Notes under the pieces: generated by a model | What the model was told of the DNA's origin: nothing | Databases searched by the model: none | Seen by the model: only the letters and a program-made list of their open reading frames with translations | From: Variovorax sp. 679 | GTDB lineage: Bacteria > Pseudomonadota > Gammaproteobacteria > Burkholderiales > Burkholderiaceae_C | Direction: 5' to 3' | NCBI RefSeq assembly: GCF_003952185.1 | Contig: NZ_RXFS01000006.1 | Span: 434,001-498,000 of the forward strand | Length of the DNA stretch: 64,000 nt | Part shown: piece by piece, positions 15,319 through 23,482 of the stretch | Layout of the letters: every line of letters begins with the position of its first letter | How positions within the stretch are numbered: the first letter of the stretch is position 1 | Translations under genes and position numbers: made by a program

Positions 15319-16941
15319 CTAGGCGCGTCGCGAGGCTGGCAGGTCGACCATCACGGGCTGGCCCGGCGTGGTGCAGCCGGTGTCGCAGCATCTGCCGGGC
15401 TGGCGGTTACGGGTGATGGCGCGATCCGGGTCGTGTGGCGCGGCCGCGGGCGAGCCGTCGGCCGCAATACCGCGTTCGAGGATGCGCTCGACCAGCTCGA
15501 CCTTGGAGCCGACCGGGTAGTTGCGCCAGATCTCCTGCTTCATCGCCGCGGGCGAGCCGCCGCCGTGCAGGCTGATCACGCTGTACCAGCCGCCCTGGTA
15601 GCCGGCCGTCAGGTCTTCGATGAAGCGGGCGGTTTCGATGCGCTGCTCGTAGGGAATGGTGGGGTTGGCCCGCAGCACGTCCGAGAGTCTGGCGGCGGTC
15701 TCGGGGTTGTGGTCTTCGTCGGGGCCGGGGAGGGTGACGATCAGCCCGCCACTTACATAGTGCGCGATGCGGTGCATGTCGTAGATCTTCGTGGCCAGCA
15801 GCAGCTTGCCGATGTTGCTGAACACCGGGTCGGGCATGAAGACATCGCAGTGCCCGTCGGCCTTGCCGTACACGCTGGCCGCCACGCCGCAGGCGAAGAA
15901 GCTCTCGGTGATGGTGATGAGCTCGACCATCTGCTCGCGCAGGTGGCTTTCCTTGCCCGGATCGAAGCCGTTGGCCTCGCACATCAGCGCGCCTGCGCCG
16001 ATCAGCAGGTCGCCGAAGCCGGCGCGCGCGCCGATGCAACTGTGGCGGTGGTGCGTGGCGTAGCTGTAGGTCAGGTGGCCGGAGTGCTCCCATTCGCCGG
16101 CGTAGAACACGCGCTCCCAGGGCACGAACACCCTGTCGAACATGCACACGCCGGTGCTCTGGCCGTACTTGCGGCTGAACAGGGCCTCGCCGTGCTCCAG
16201 TTTTTCGCCGGGACGGCCTGCCGGGCGCGCGACGATGGTGAGGCCGGGCGCGTCCAGCGGCACGGCGCAGCAGACGGCGAAGTCGGCGTCTTCCCGGCCC
16301 ATGTTGCGGCAGGGCATGACCAGCAGCTCGTGCACGTAGGGCGCGCCAGTCACGATGGCCTTGGTGCCCGAGATGACGATGCCGCGCGCGTTGCGCTCGA
16401 CCACGTGCAGGTAGCTGTCGACGTTCGCCTGCTCGTGCGGGCGGCGGCTGCGGTCGCCCTTGGCGTCGGTCATGGCGACGCCGAGCGTCAGGTCCTGGTC
16501 CTGCACGCGGTGCAGGTATTCGTGGAAACGCGCGGCGTGCTCGGTGCTGCCGCGGGCGTCGTCGATGCGGGCCGACACCTGGGCGATGGCGTTGAGCGCA
16601 TCGTGCGTCAGGTAGCGCTGGGCGCACCCCGTTTCCTGGCAGACCAGCCGCACCGCTTCGAGCTTGTTGAGCAGGTCGCCTGCGCTTGTGTTGATGTGGG
16701 AGAGCCGGTTGACCCGCTTGCCGCTGGTGTGCTGTACGGCGGTCATCAGCGGCTCGTATTCCTTCTTCAGGGCGTAGTCGTAGGTGAGGGCAATGGCATT
16801 GATGCCGGGCCGGAAGGCGGGCTCGTCGGCCACGCTCTGGACGCGGCGACCGTCGACGAAAACGGTGGGGGTGTAGCGGCGCAGCGATTCGCGGTAGTCG
16901 CCGCCGGACATGAGGGATGTGTGGGGAAGCGGGGCATTCAT
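15319..16941 (-). CDS. HpaB / 4-hydroxybutyryl-CoA dehydratase superfamily flavoenzyme with Cys-rich tail
   Basis: A 540-residue protein of the 4-hydroxyphenylacetate 3-hydroxylase superfamily. Its N-terminus (GGDYRESLRRYTPTVFVDG, RPGINAIALTYDYAL) and middle (AMTDAKGDRSRRP) resemble Clostridium 4-hydroxybutyryl-CoA dehydratase AbfD more than the HpaB monooxygenases, as recalled from memory. Of the four AbfD cluster ligands, the equivalents of C99 (here C106) and H292 (here H298) remain, while C103 is replaced by Y110 and C299 by A305. The last ~25 residues form an unusual tail with a CCxxxC motif. The start ATG has an AGGAG site. A divergent TetR gene lies 107 bp away and probably controls it. 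The reaction is unknown: dehydratase, flavin monooxygenase and oxidase remain possible. Confidence 0.75.
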   Translation of the reverse strand: MNAPLPHTSLMSGGDYRESLRRYTPTVFVDGRRVQSVADEPAFRPGINAIALTYDYALKKEYEPLMTAVQHTSGKRVNRLSHINTSAGDLLNKLEAVRLVCQETGCAQRYLTHDALNAIAQVSARIDDARGSTEHAARFHEYLHRVQDQDLTLGVAMTDAKGDRSRRPHEQANVDSYLHVVERNARGIVISGTKAIVTGAPYVHELLVMPCRNMGREDADFAVCCAVPLDAPGLTIVARPAGRPGEKLEHGEALFSRKYGQSTGVCMFDRVFVPWERVFYAGEWEHSGHLTYSYATHHRHSCIGARAGFGDLLIGAGALMCEANGFDPGKESHLREQMVELITITESFFACGVAASVYGKADGHCDVFMPDPVFSNIGKLLLATKIYDMHRIAHYVSGGLIVTLPGPDEDHNPETAARLSDVLRANPTIPYEQRIETARFIEDLTAGYQGGWYSVISLHGGGSPAAMKQEIWRNYPVGSKVELVERILERGIAADGSPAAAPHDPDRAITRNRQPGRCCDTGCTTPGQPVMVDLPASRRA

Positions 16942-16991
16942 CGGGTCTGTCTCCTGGCTGTTTTGCCAAGATTTAAACACTGTTCAATTTT

Positions 16992-17041
16992 TCGATCAAC
17001 GATCAGAAAAATGGATCGACGATCAATCCGAGGGCTATAGT
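16992..17041. promoter_or_regulatory. Candidate TetR operator: direct repeats in the hpaB-like/tetR divergent region
   Basis: GATCAACGATCA (16994-17005) and GATCGACGATCA (17014-17025) repeat at a 20 bp interval, close to two helical turns. A TATAGT hexamer (17036-17041) lies seven bases before the TetR start, which suggests a promoter and a leaderless or nearly leaderless TetR mRNA. Binding here would repress both genes. Confidence 0.5.
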
Positions 17042-17048
17042 CCCGCCC

Positions 17049-17720
17049 ATGCACGCCAAGCTCCAACGCCGCCAGGCGCTCACCGATGCCCGCCGTTCGC
17101 TCGTGCTCGATGCCGCCCGCGCGGTCTTCCTGGAGGCCGGCATCGAGGGGGCGAGCGTCCGCGAAATCGCCAGGAGAGCGGGCTACACCCCTGGCGCGAT
17201 CTATTCGTACTTCGAGAGCAAGGAGGCTATCTACGCGGCCTTGCTCGACGAGTCGATCCAGCGGCTGCAGAGCGCCGTGGCCGATGCCCCTGTGGCGCGG
17301 GACGGCCCCGGCCAGGCACTCGCCGCAAGGGCCCAAGCCTGGTTCGACTTCTACGCCGCGAATCCGCGCGAACTCGACCTGGGTTTCTATCTGGTGCAGG
17401 GCATGCGCCCGCGCGGCCTGACCAGCGAACTCGATCACGAGCTGAACGACCACCTCTACCAGGCCCTGCGCCCCTGCGAGGAGGCGCTGCAGGAAATGGG
17501 GCTCGACGCGGACGCCGCGCTGCGCGAGAACACCGCGCTGTTCGCGCATGGCGTAGGCCTGCTGCTGATGCAGCACACGGGGCGCATCCGCATGTTCAGG
17601 CAGTCGGCCGACGCGCTGTTCAAGGCCTACGTCGCGCAACTCGTGCAGCGCGTCGATGGCGGTTCGCGCCAACCCGGTCTTTTCGGTGGTACGGTTCAGC
17701 CCGATTCAACCGATACCTGA
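17049..17720 (+). CDS. TetR/AcrR family transcriptional regulator
   Basis: A 223-residue regulator. The N-terminal helix-turn-helix is at about 15-62 (DAARAVFLEAGIEGASVREI, then AGYTPGAIYSYFESKEAIYA). The C-terminal ligand-binding part is TetR_C-like and not diagnostic. It diverges from the HpaB/AbfD-like gene and is 12 bp upstream of an isochorismatase-like gene on its own strand, so it may also be co-transcribed with that. Self-repression through the direct repeats in the 107 bp gap is the simplest model. The inducer is likely the substrate or product of the neighbour enzyme, but this is inference. Confidence 0.93.
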   Translation: MHAKLQRRQALTDARRSLVLDAARAVFLEAGIEGASVREIARRAGYTPGAIYSYFESKEAIYAALLDESIQRLQSAVADAPVARDGPGQALAARAQAWFDFYAANPRELDLGFYLVQGMRPRGLTSELDHELNDHLYQALRPCEEALQEMGLDADAALRENTALFAHGVGLLLMQHTGRIRMFRQSADALFKAYVAQLVQRVDGGSRQPGLFGGTVQPDSTDT

Positions 17721-17732
17721 AAGAAACTGTTC

Positions 17733-18335
17733 ATGCTGCTCGATGCCTCGCAATCCCAACTCGTTCTGGTCGATTACCAGGCGCGGCTGATGCCGGCGAT
17801 CTTCGAGGGAGAAGCGGTCGCGCAGAACGCCGTACGGCTCGGCAAGATGGCGAAGCTGCTCCAGGTGCCGGTGTGGGGCACCGAGCACAACCCCTCCAAG
17901 CTGGGCGAGAACCTGCCCGACATCCGCGCGCTGTGCCAGCGCACCCTGTCGAAGATGCATTTCAGCGGCGTGGAAGAGGGCCTGGGCGAGTGGCTGCGCG
18001 TGCCGGCCAAGGCGCCGCAGGGCAATGCGCGCAGCCTGCCCAAGCACCTGCAGAAGCCGCAGGCGGCGGCGGAAGAGCGCAACACCATCGTGATCGCCGG
18101 CTGCGAAGCCCATGTCTGCCTGCTGCAGACCGCGCTCGACCTGCTGGAAGACGAGTTCGAAGTCTGGGTCGTGACCGACGCCTGCGGCTCGCGCACCGAA
18201 CGCAATCGCGATGCCGCCTTCGACCGGCTGGCCGGCGCCGGTGCCGAGCTCGTGACGACCGAGATGGTCGGCTTCGAGTGGCTGCGCACGGCGGAGCATC
18301 CCGCGTTTTCCGAAGTGCTTTCGCTCGTCCGGTAG
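17733..18335 (+). CDS. Isochorismatase-family cysteine hydrolase
   Basis: A 200-residue hydrolase of the isochorismatase/nicotinamidase superfamily. The catalytic triad is visible: D14 (LVLVDYQ), K74 (TLSKMHF) and C124 (IAGCEAHVC, the cis-peptide region). It resembles the YcaC-like / 'hydrolase' subgroup rather than nicotinamidase, since the metal-binding histidines of PncA are not seen. The gene starts 12 bp after the TetR stop, suggesting co-transcription. The substrate is unknown. Confidence 0.9.
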   Translation: MLLDASQSQLVLVDYQARLMPAIFEGEAVAQNAVRLGKMAKLLQVPVWGTEHNPSKLGENLPDIRALCQRTLSKMHFSGVEEGLGEWLRVPAKAPQGNARSLPKHLQKPQAAAEERNTIVIAGCEAHVCLLQTALDLLEDEFEVWVVTDACGSRTERNRDAAFDRLAGAGAELVTTEMVGFEWLRTAEHPAFSEVLSLVR

Positions 18336-18376
18336 CCGGAACGGCAGGGTCCGGGCGGATTGCCCGGCCTGTCAGC

Positions 18377-18405
18377 TTGCTGCAAGATCGGTCTCCATAA
18401 TTATG
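18377..18405 (+). promoter_or_regulatory. Possible prpE promoter / palindrome
   Basis: In the 125 bp before prpE, TTGCTG (18377-18382) is followed 16 bases later by AATTAT, inside a perfect palindrome CATAATTATG (18396-18405). The A+T content is locally high. This is a weak match to sigma-70, and the palindrome could be an operator. Confidence 0.35.
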
Positions 18406-18460
18406 AATTCAGTTTTGGCGCGACAGCCGGAACGGAACATAAAACAGGAGACAGACCGAG

Positions 18461-20374
18461 ATGAGCCGCTATGAAGAGTTCCATCGCCAATCCGTCGACG
18501 CGCCCGAGGCCTTCTGGGCCGAGCAGGCGAAGCTGATCGACTGGCAGGCACCCGCGCAACAGATCCTCGACGCCAGCCAGCCGCCGTTCGCACGATGGTT
18601 CGTGGGCGGCACGACCAACCTCTGTCACAACGCCGTCGACCGTCACCTGGCGGAGCGGGGCGACCAGCCCGCGCTGATCTTCGTTTCCACCGAAACAGGC
18701 GTCGAGAAGAGCTACAGCTTTTCCGAGCTGCACGCCGAGGTGCAGCGCACCGCCGCCAGCCTGATCGAACTGGGCGTGGGCAAGGGCGACCGCGTGCTCA
18801 TCTACATGCCGATGATTCCGGAGGCCGCCTTCGCCATGCTGGCCTGTGCGCGCATCGGCGCCATCCATTGCGTGGTGTTCGGCGGCTTCGCCAGCGGTTC
18901 ACTGGCCACGCGCATCGAGGACGCCGAGCCGAAGGTGATCGTGAGTGCTGATGCCGGCTCGCGTGGCAACAAGGTCATTGCGTACAAGCCGTTGCTCGAC
19001 GAGGCGATCCGGCTGTCGAAGCACAAGCCTTCGGCTGTGCTGCTGACCGATCGCGGTCTCGCGCCGATGGAGCTGACCGCCGGCCGCGACCATCTGGCCG
19101 CCGAGCTGCGCCGCAAGCACCTCGATGCCAAGGTGCCCTGCACCTGGCTGGCCTCCACCGACATCAGCTACACCATCTATACGAGCGGCACCACCGGCAA
19201 GCCCAAAGGCGTGCAGCGCGACGTGGGCGGCTGCGCGGTCGCGCTGGCCGCGAGCATGAAGCACATCTTCGACGGAAGGCCCGGCGAAACCTACTTCTCG
19301 ACCAGCGACATCGGCTGGGTTGTGGGCCACAGCTACATCGTCTACGGACCGCTGATCGCCGGCATGGCGACGATCATGTACGAGGGCCTGCCCACGCAGG
19401 GCATCGACCGGGAGCCCGACGGCGGCATCTGGTGGCGCCTCGTCGAGAAATACAAGGTGACGGTGATGTTCAGCGCGCCCACGGCCGTGCGCGTGCTCAA
19501 GAAACAGGATCCGGCGCTGCTGAAGAAGTACGACCTGTCGACCCTGCGTGCGCTGTTCCTGGCCGGCGAGCCGCTGGACGAGCCCACCGCGCGCTGGATC
19601 AGCGAGGGCCTGGGCGTGCCGATCATCGACAACTACTGGCAGACCGAGTCGGGCTGGCCGATGATCACCATCGCCAATGGCGTCGAACCCAAGCCCAGCA
19701 AGTTCGGCAGTCCGGGCGTACCGATGTACGGCTACCGCATCAAGATCCTGCACGAGTCCACCGGCGAGGAGCTGACCGGCGCGAACGAGAAGGGCGTGGT
19801 CGTGGTCGAGGGGCCGACTCCGCCGGGCTTCATGCAGACCGTGTGGAAGGACGACGCGCGCTTCGTCAACACGTACTGGAAGAGCGTGCCCGGCAAGATG
19901 GTCTATTCGACCTTCGACTGGGGCATTCGCGACGAGGACGGCTATTTCTACATCCTCGGGCGTACCGACGACGTGATCAACGTGGCGGGCCACCGCCTCG
20001 GCACGCGCGAGATCGAGGAGAGCATTTCGGGGCATCCCAACGTGGCCGAGGTGGCAGTGGTCGGCGTGGCCGATGCCCTGAAGGGACAGGTTGCGATGGC
20101 CTTCGTGGTTCCAAAGGACGGCAAGGCCGTGGCCGATGCCGACGCGGCCCTCAGGCTCGAGGGCGAAATCATGAAGGTGGTGGCCGACCAGCTCGGCGCC
20201 CTGGCGCGGCCGGCCCGCGTGCGCTTCGTCGCCGGCCTGCCGAAGACCCGCAGCGGCAAGCTGCTGCGCCGCGCCATCCAGGCCGTGTGCGAGCAGCGCG
20301 ACCCGGGCGACCTGACCACCATCGACGACCCCGCCACGCTGCAGCAGATCAAACAGTTACTCTCTTCGGACTGA
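18461..20374 (+). CDS. prpE: Propionate--CoA ligase
   Basis: AMP-forming acyl-CoA synthetase that activates propionate to propionyl-CoA. It has 637 residues, like PrpE. The N-terminal segment MSRYEEFHRQSVDAPEAFW, the P-loop YTSGTTGKPKGVQRDVGG and the glutamate/tyrosine adenylation region DNYWQTESGWP are PrpE-typical. The acetylatable lysine is K600 in TRSGKLLRR. The AGGAG-like ribosome site is in CAGGAGACAG. No methylcitrate-cycle genes (prpBCD) accompany it in this window, so it stands alone upstream of the 2-oxoglutarate dehydrogenase operon. Acetyl-CoA synthetase is the alternative, but the P-loop region favours PrpE. Confidence 0.93.
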   Translation: MSRYEEFHRQSVDAPEAFWAEQAKLIDWQAPAQQILDASQPPFARWFVGGTTNLCHNAVDRHLAERGDQPALIFVSTETGVEKSYSFSELHAEVQRTAASLIELGVGKGDRVLIYMPMIPEAAFAMLACARIGAIHCVVFGGFASGSLATRIEDAEPKVIVSADAGSRGNKVIAYKPLLDEAIRLSKHKPSAVLLTDRGLAPMELTAGRDHLAAELRRKHLDAKVPCTWLASTDISYTIYTSGTTGKPKGVQRDVGGCAVALAASMKHIFDGRPGETYFSTSDIGWVVGHSYIVYGPLIAGMATIMYEGLPTQGIDREPDGGIWWRLVEKYKVTVMFSAPTAVRVLKKQDPALLKKYDLSTLRALFLAGEPLDEPTARWISEGLGVPIIDNYWQTESGWPMITIANGVEPKPSKFGSPGVPMYGYRIKILHESTGEELTGANEKGVVVVEGPTPPGFMQTVWKDDARFVNTYWKSVPGKMVYSTFDWGIRDEDGYFYILGRTDDVINVAGHRLGTREIEESISGHPNVAEVAVVGVADALKGQVAMAFVVPKDGKAVADADAALRLEGEIMKVVADQLGALARPARVRFVAGLPKTRSGKLLRRAIQAVCEQRDPGDLTTIDDPATLQQIKQLLSSD

Positions 20375-20384
20375 ATGAGCGGGC

Positions 20385-20404
20385 AGGGGGTTGCGAAGCC
20401 CCCT
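20385..20404 (+). terminator. Hairpin after prpE
   Basis: AGGGGG (20385-20390) and CCCCCT (20399-20404) form a six-pair stem with an eight-base loop directly after the prpE stop. The trailing T-run is only two bases, so termination may be partial. Confidence 0.5.
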
Positions 20405-20552
20405 TGAACCGTCATATGGTTGACGTGGCACAATGCCAAGGTACTCAGGCCCTTCCCCAGCCACAGTCGCATCCGCCAATCGGTTCAGCCGTGTCGCGGA
20501 AGGTTTCTTAACCAGCTAGTGCTTCCTCAAGGGAAGCGAAGGTCAGCGGATC

Positions 20553-23429
20553 ATGAGCGATTCATCGACGCCATCGGCGTATACCGCCTATCAAGGCAAC
20601 ACGTACCTCTTCGGCGGCAACGCCCCCTATGTCGAGGAGATGTACGAGAACTACCTCTCCAACCCCGGCAGCGTGCCCGACAACTGGCGTTCGTACTTCG
20701 ACGCGTTGCAGAACGTTCCCGCCGCCGACGGCACCAACACCCGCGACGTCCCCCACCTGCCGGTCATCAACGCCTTCGCCGAACGCGCGAAGCAGGGCAC
20801 GACCAAGGTCGTGCAGGCCAGCGGCGCCGACTCCGAACTCGGCCGCAAGCGCACTTCCGTCCAGCAGCTGATCGCCGCCTACCGCAACGTCGGCGCCCGC
20901 TGGGCCGACCTCGACCCGCTCAAGCGCGCCGAGCGTCCCGCCATTCCCGAGCTCGAGCCGTCGTTCTACGGCTTCAGCGATGCGGACCTCGAGACGGTGT
21001 TCAACACGAGCAACACCTTCTTCGGCAAGGAGACCATGTCGCTGCGCGACCTGCTCAACGCCTTGCGCGAAACGTACTGCGGCACGATGGGTGCCGAGTA
21101 CATGTACACCACCGACCAGAACCACAAGCGCTGGTGGCAGCAGCGGCTCGAAAGCGCCCGCACCAACCCCAAGCTCAGCGTCGAGCAGAAGAAGCACGTG
21201 CTCAACCGCCTGACCGCGGCTGAGGGCCTCGAGCGCTTCCTGCACACCAAGTACGTCGGCCAGAAGCGCTTCTCGCTCGAAGGCGGCGAAAGCTTCATCG
21301 TCGCGATGGACGAGCTGATCAACCAGGCCGGCGTCAAGGGCGTGCAGGAAATCGTGATCGGCATGGCCCACCGCGGCCGCCTCAACGTGCTGGTCAACTC
21401 GCTCGGCAAGATGCCGGCCGACCTGTTCGCAGAGTTCGACCACACCGCCCCCGAAGACCTGCCCAGCGGCGACGTCAAGTACCACCAGGGCTTCAGCTCC
21501 GACGTGACCACCCCCGGCGGCCCGGTGCACCTGAGCCTCGCGTTCAACCCCTCGCACCTCGAGATCGTGAACCCCGTGGTCGAAGGCTCGGTGCGTGCCC
21601 GCATGGACCGCCGCGGCGATCCGCTGGGCAAGCAGGTGCTGCCCGTGATCGTGCACGGCGACGCCGCCTTCGCAGGCCAGGGTGTCGTGATGGAAACGCT
21701 GGCGCTGGCCGAGACCCGTGGTTACTCCACCGGCGGCACGGTGCACATCGTCATCAACAACCAGATCGGCTTCACCACCAGCGACCCGCGCGACAGCCGC
21801 TCGACGCTGTACTGCTCGGACATCGTCAAGATGATCGAGGCGCCGGTGCTGCACGTGAACGGCGACGATCCCGAAGCCGTGGTGCTCGCCACCCAGATCG
21901 CCCTCGACTTCCGCATGGAATTCCAGAAGGACGTGGTCGTCGACATCATCTGCTTCCGCAAGCTGGGCCACAACGAGCAGGACACCCCTTCGCTCACCCA
22001 GCCGCTGATGTACAAGAAGATCGCCCAGCACCCCGGCACGCGCAAGCTGTACGCCGACAAGCTGGCCGCTCAAGGCCTGGGCGACACGCTCGGCGACGAC
22101 ATGGTCAAGGCGCAGCGCGCTGCCTTCGACGAAGGCAAGAACACCGTCGACCCCGTGCTCACCAACTTCAAGAGCAAGTACGCCGTCGACTGGAGCCCGT
22201 ACCTCAACAAGAAGTGGACCGACGCCGGCGACACCGCCATTCCCTCGAGCGAGTGGAAGCGCCTGGCCGAGAAGATCACCACCGTGCCGCAAGGTTTCAC
22301 GGTGCACCCGCTCGTGAAGAAGGTGCTCGACGACCGCGCAGCCATGGGCCGCGGCGACGTCAACATCGACTGGGGCATGGGCGAGCACATGGCCTTCGCC
22401 TCGCTGGTGGCCAGTGGCTACCCGGTCCGCCTGTCGGGCGAAGACTCGGGCCGCGGCACGTTCACGCACCGCCACGCCGTGCTGCACGACCAGAACCGCG
22501 AGAAGTTCGACGAAGGCACGTACACGCCGCTGCAGAACGTGGCCGACAACCAGGCTCCGTTCGTCGTGATCGACTCGATCCTGTCGGAAGAAGCCGTGCT
22601 CGCGTTCGAATACGGCTACGCCTCGAACGACCCGAACACGCTCGTCATCTGGGAAGCCCAGTTCGGCGACTTCGTGAACGGCGCGCAAGTGGTGATCGAC
22701 CAGTTCATCGCCTCGGGCGAAGTGAAGTGGGGCCGCGTCAACGGCATCACGATGATGCTGCCGCACGGCTACGAAGGCCAAGGCCCCGAGCACAGCTCGG
22801 CGCGCCTGGAGCGCTTCATGCAGCTGAGCGCCGACACCAACATGCAGGTGGTGCAGCCCACCACGGCCAGCCAGATCTTCCACGTGCTGCGCCGCCAGAT
22901 GGTTCGCAATCTGCGCAAGCCGCTGATCATCCTCACGCCCAAGTCGCTGTTGCGCAACAAGGACGCGACCTCGCCGCTGTCCGAGTTCACCAAGGGCAGC
23001 TTCCAGACCGTGATCCCGGAAAGCAAGGCACTGAAGGCCGAGAAGGTCAAGCGCCTGATCGCCTGCTCGGGCAAGGTCTACTACGACCTGGCCAAGAAGC
23101 GCGAAGAGCAGGGCGCCGACGACGTGGCGATCATCCGCGTCGAGCAGCTCTATCCGTTCCCGCACAAGGCGTTTGCCGCCGAGATCAAGAAGTACCCGAA
23201 TCTCGTCGACGTGGTCTGGTGCCAGGACGAGCCGCAGAACCAGGGCGCCTGGTTCTTCGTGCAGCACTACATCCACGAAAACATGCAGGAAGGCCAGAAG
23301 CTCGGCTACTCCGGCCGTGCCGCCTCGGCATCGCCGGCAGTGGGCTACTCGCACCTGCACCAGGAACAGCAGAAGGCGCTCGTCGATGGCGCGTTTGGCA
23401 AGCTCAAGGGCTTCGTGCTGACCAAGTAA
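20553..23429 (+). CDS. sucA: 2-Oxoglutarate dehydrogenase E1 component
   Basis: Thiamine-diphosphate E1 of the TCA-cycle 2-oxoglutarate dehydrogenase complex, 958 residues as usual. The N-terminal segment YLFGGNAPYVEEMYENYLSN is the E2-binding arm. Family motifs are MAHRGRLNVLVN (near residue 270), HGDAAFAGQGVVMET, and NNQIGFTTSDPRD, with the GEDSGRGTFTHRHAV segment in the pyrimidine-binding half. The gene opens the operon sucA-odhB-lpd-zapE-coiled-coil protein. The 178 bp upstream gap probably carries its promoter, though no clear hexamer pair stands out. Confidence 0.98.
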   Translation: MSDSSTPSAYTAYQGNTYLFGGNAPYVEEMYENYLSNPGSVPDNWRSYFDALQNVPAADGTNTRDVPHLPVINAFAERAKQGTTKVVQASGADSELGRKRTSVQQLIAAYRNVGARWADLDPLKRAERPAIPELEPSFYGFSDADLETVFNTSNTFFGKETMSLRDLLNALRETYCGTMGAEYMYTTDQNHKRWWQQRLESARTNPKLSVEQKKHVLNRLTAAEGLERFLHTKYVGQKRFSLEGGESFIVAMDELINQAGVKGVQEIVIGMAHRGRLNVLVNSLGKMPADLFAEFDHTAPEDLPSGDVKYHQGFSSDVTTPGGPVHLSLAFNPSHLEIVNPVVEGSVRARMDRRGDPLGKQVLPVIVHGDAAFAGQGVVMETLALAETRGYSTGGTVHIVINNQIGFTTSDPRDSRSTLYCSDIVKMIEAPVLHVNGDDPEAVVLATQIALDFRMEFQKDVVVDIICFRKLGHNEQDTPSLTQPLMYKKIAQHPGTRKLYADKLAAQGLGDTLGDDMVKAQRAAFDEGKNTVDPVLTNFKSKYAVDWSPYLNKKWTDAGDTAIPSSEWKRLAEKITTVPQGFTVHPLVKKVLDDRAAMGRGDVNIDWGMGEHMAFASLVASGYPVRLSGEDSGRGTFTHRHAVLHDQNREKFDEGTYTPLQNVADNQAPFVVIDSILSEEAVLAFEYGYASNDPNTLVIWEAQFGDFVNGAQVVIDQFIASGEVKWGRVNGITMMLPHGYEGQGPEHSSARLERFMQLSADTNMQVVQPTTASQIFHVLRRQMVRNLRKPLIILTPKSLLRNKDATSPLSEFTKGSFQTVIPESKALKAEKVKRLIACSGKVYYDLAKKREEQGADDVAIIRVEQLYPFPHKAFAAEIKKYPNLVDVVWCQDEPQNQGAWFFVQHYIHENMQEGQKLGYSGRAASASPAVGYSHLHQEQQKALVDGAFGKLKGFVLTK

Positions 23430-23482
23430 AACCAGTCCTCTTTCACACGAATACCTGAAGAACAAATCGGAGCTCACTCCAA

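Noticed and set aside
15319..16941. Direct assignment as 4-hydroxybutyryl-CoA dehydratase
   Set aside because: Two of the three cysteine ligands of the iron-sulfur cluster are replaced, so the known chemistry cannot be assumed.
15085..17040. 651-codon open frame antisense to the HpaB/AbfD-like gene
   Set aside because: No domain and typical shadow composition; the minus-strand protein aligns with a known superfamily.
20426..20436. TGGCAC sequence upstream of sucA as a sigma-54 promoter
   Set aside because: The required TTGC element at -12 is absent at the correct spacing.
20562..23477. 971-codon open frame antisense to sucA
   Set aside because: Same cause: strong third-position G/C bias opens the opposite strand. 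SucA is unmistakable.
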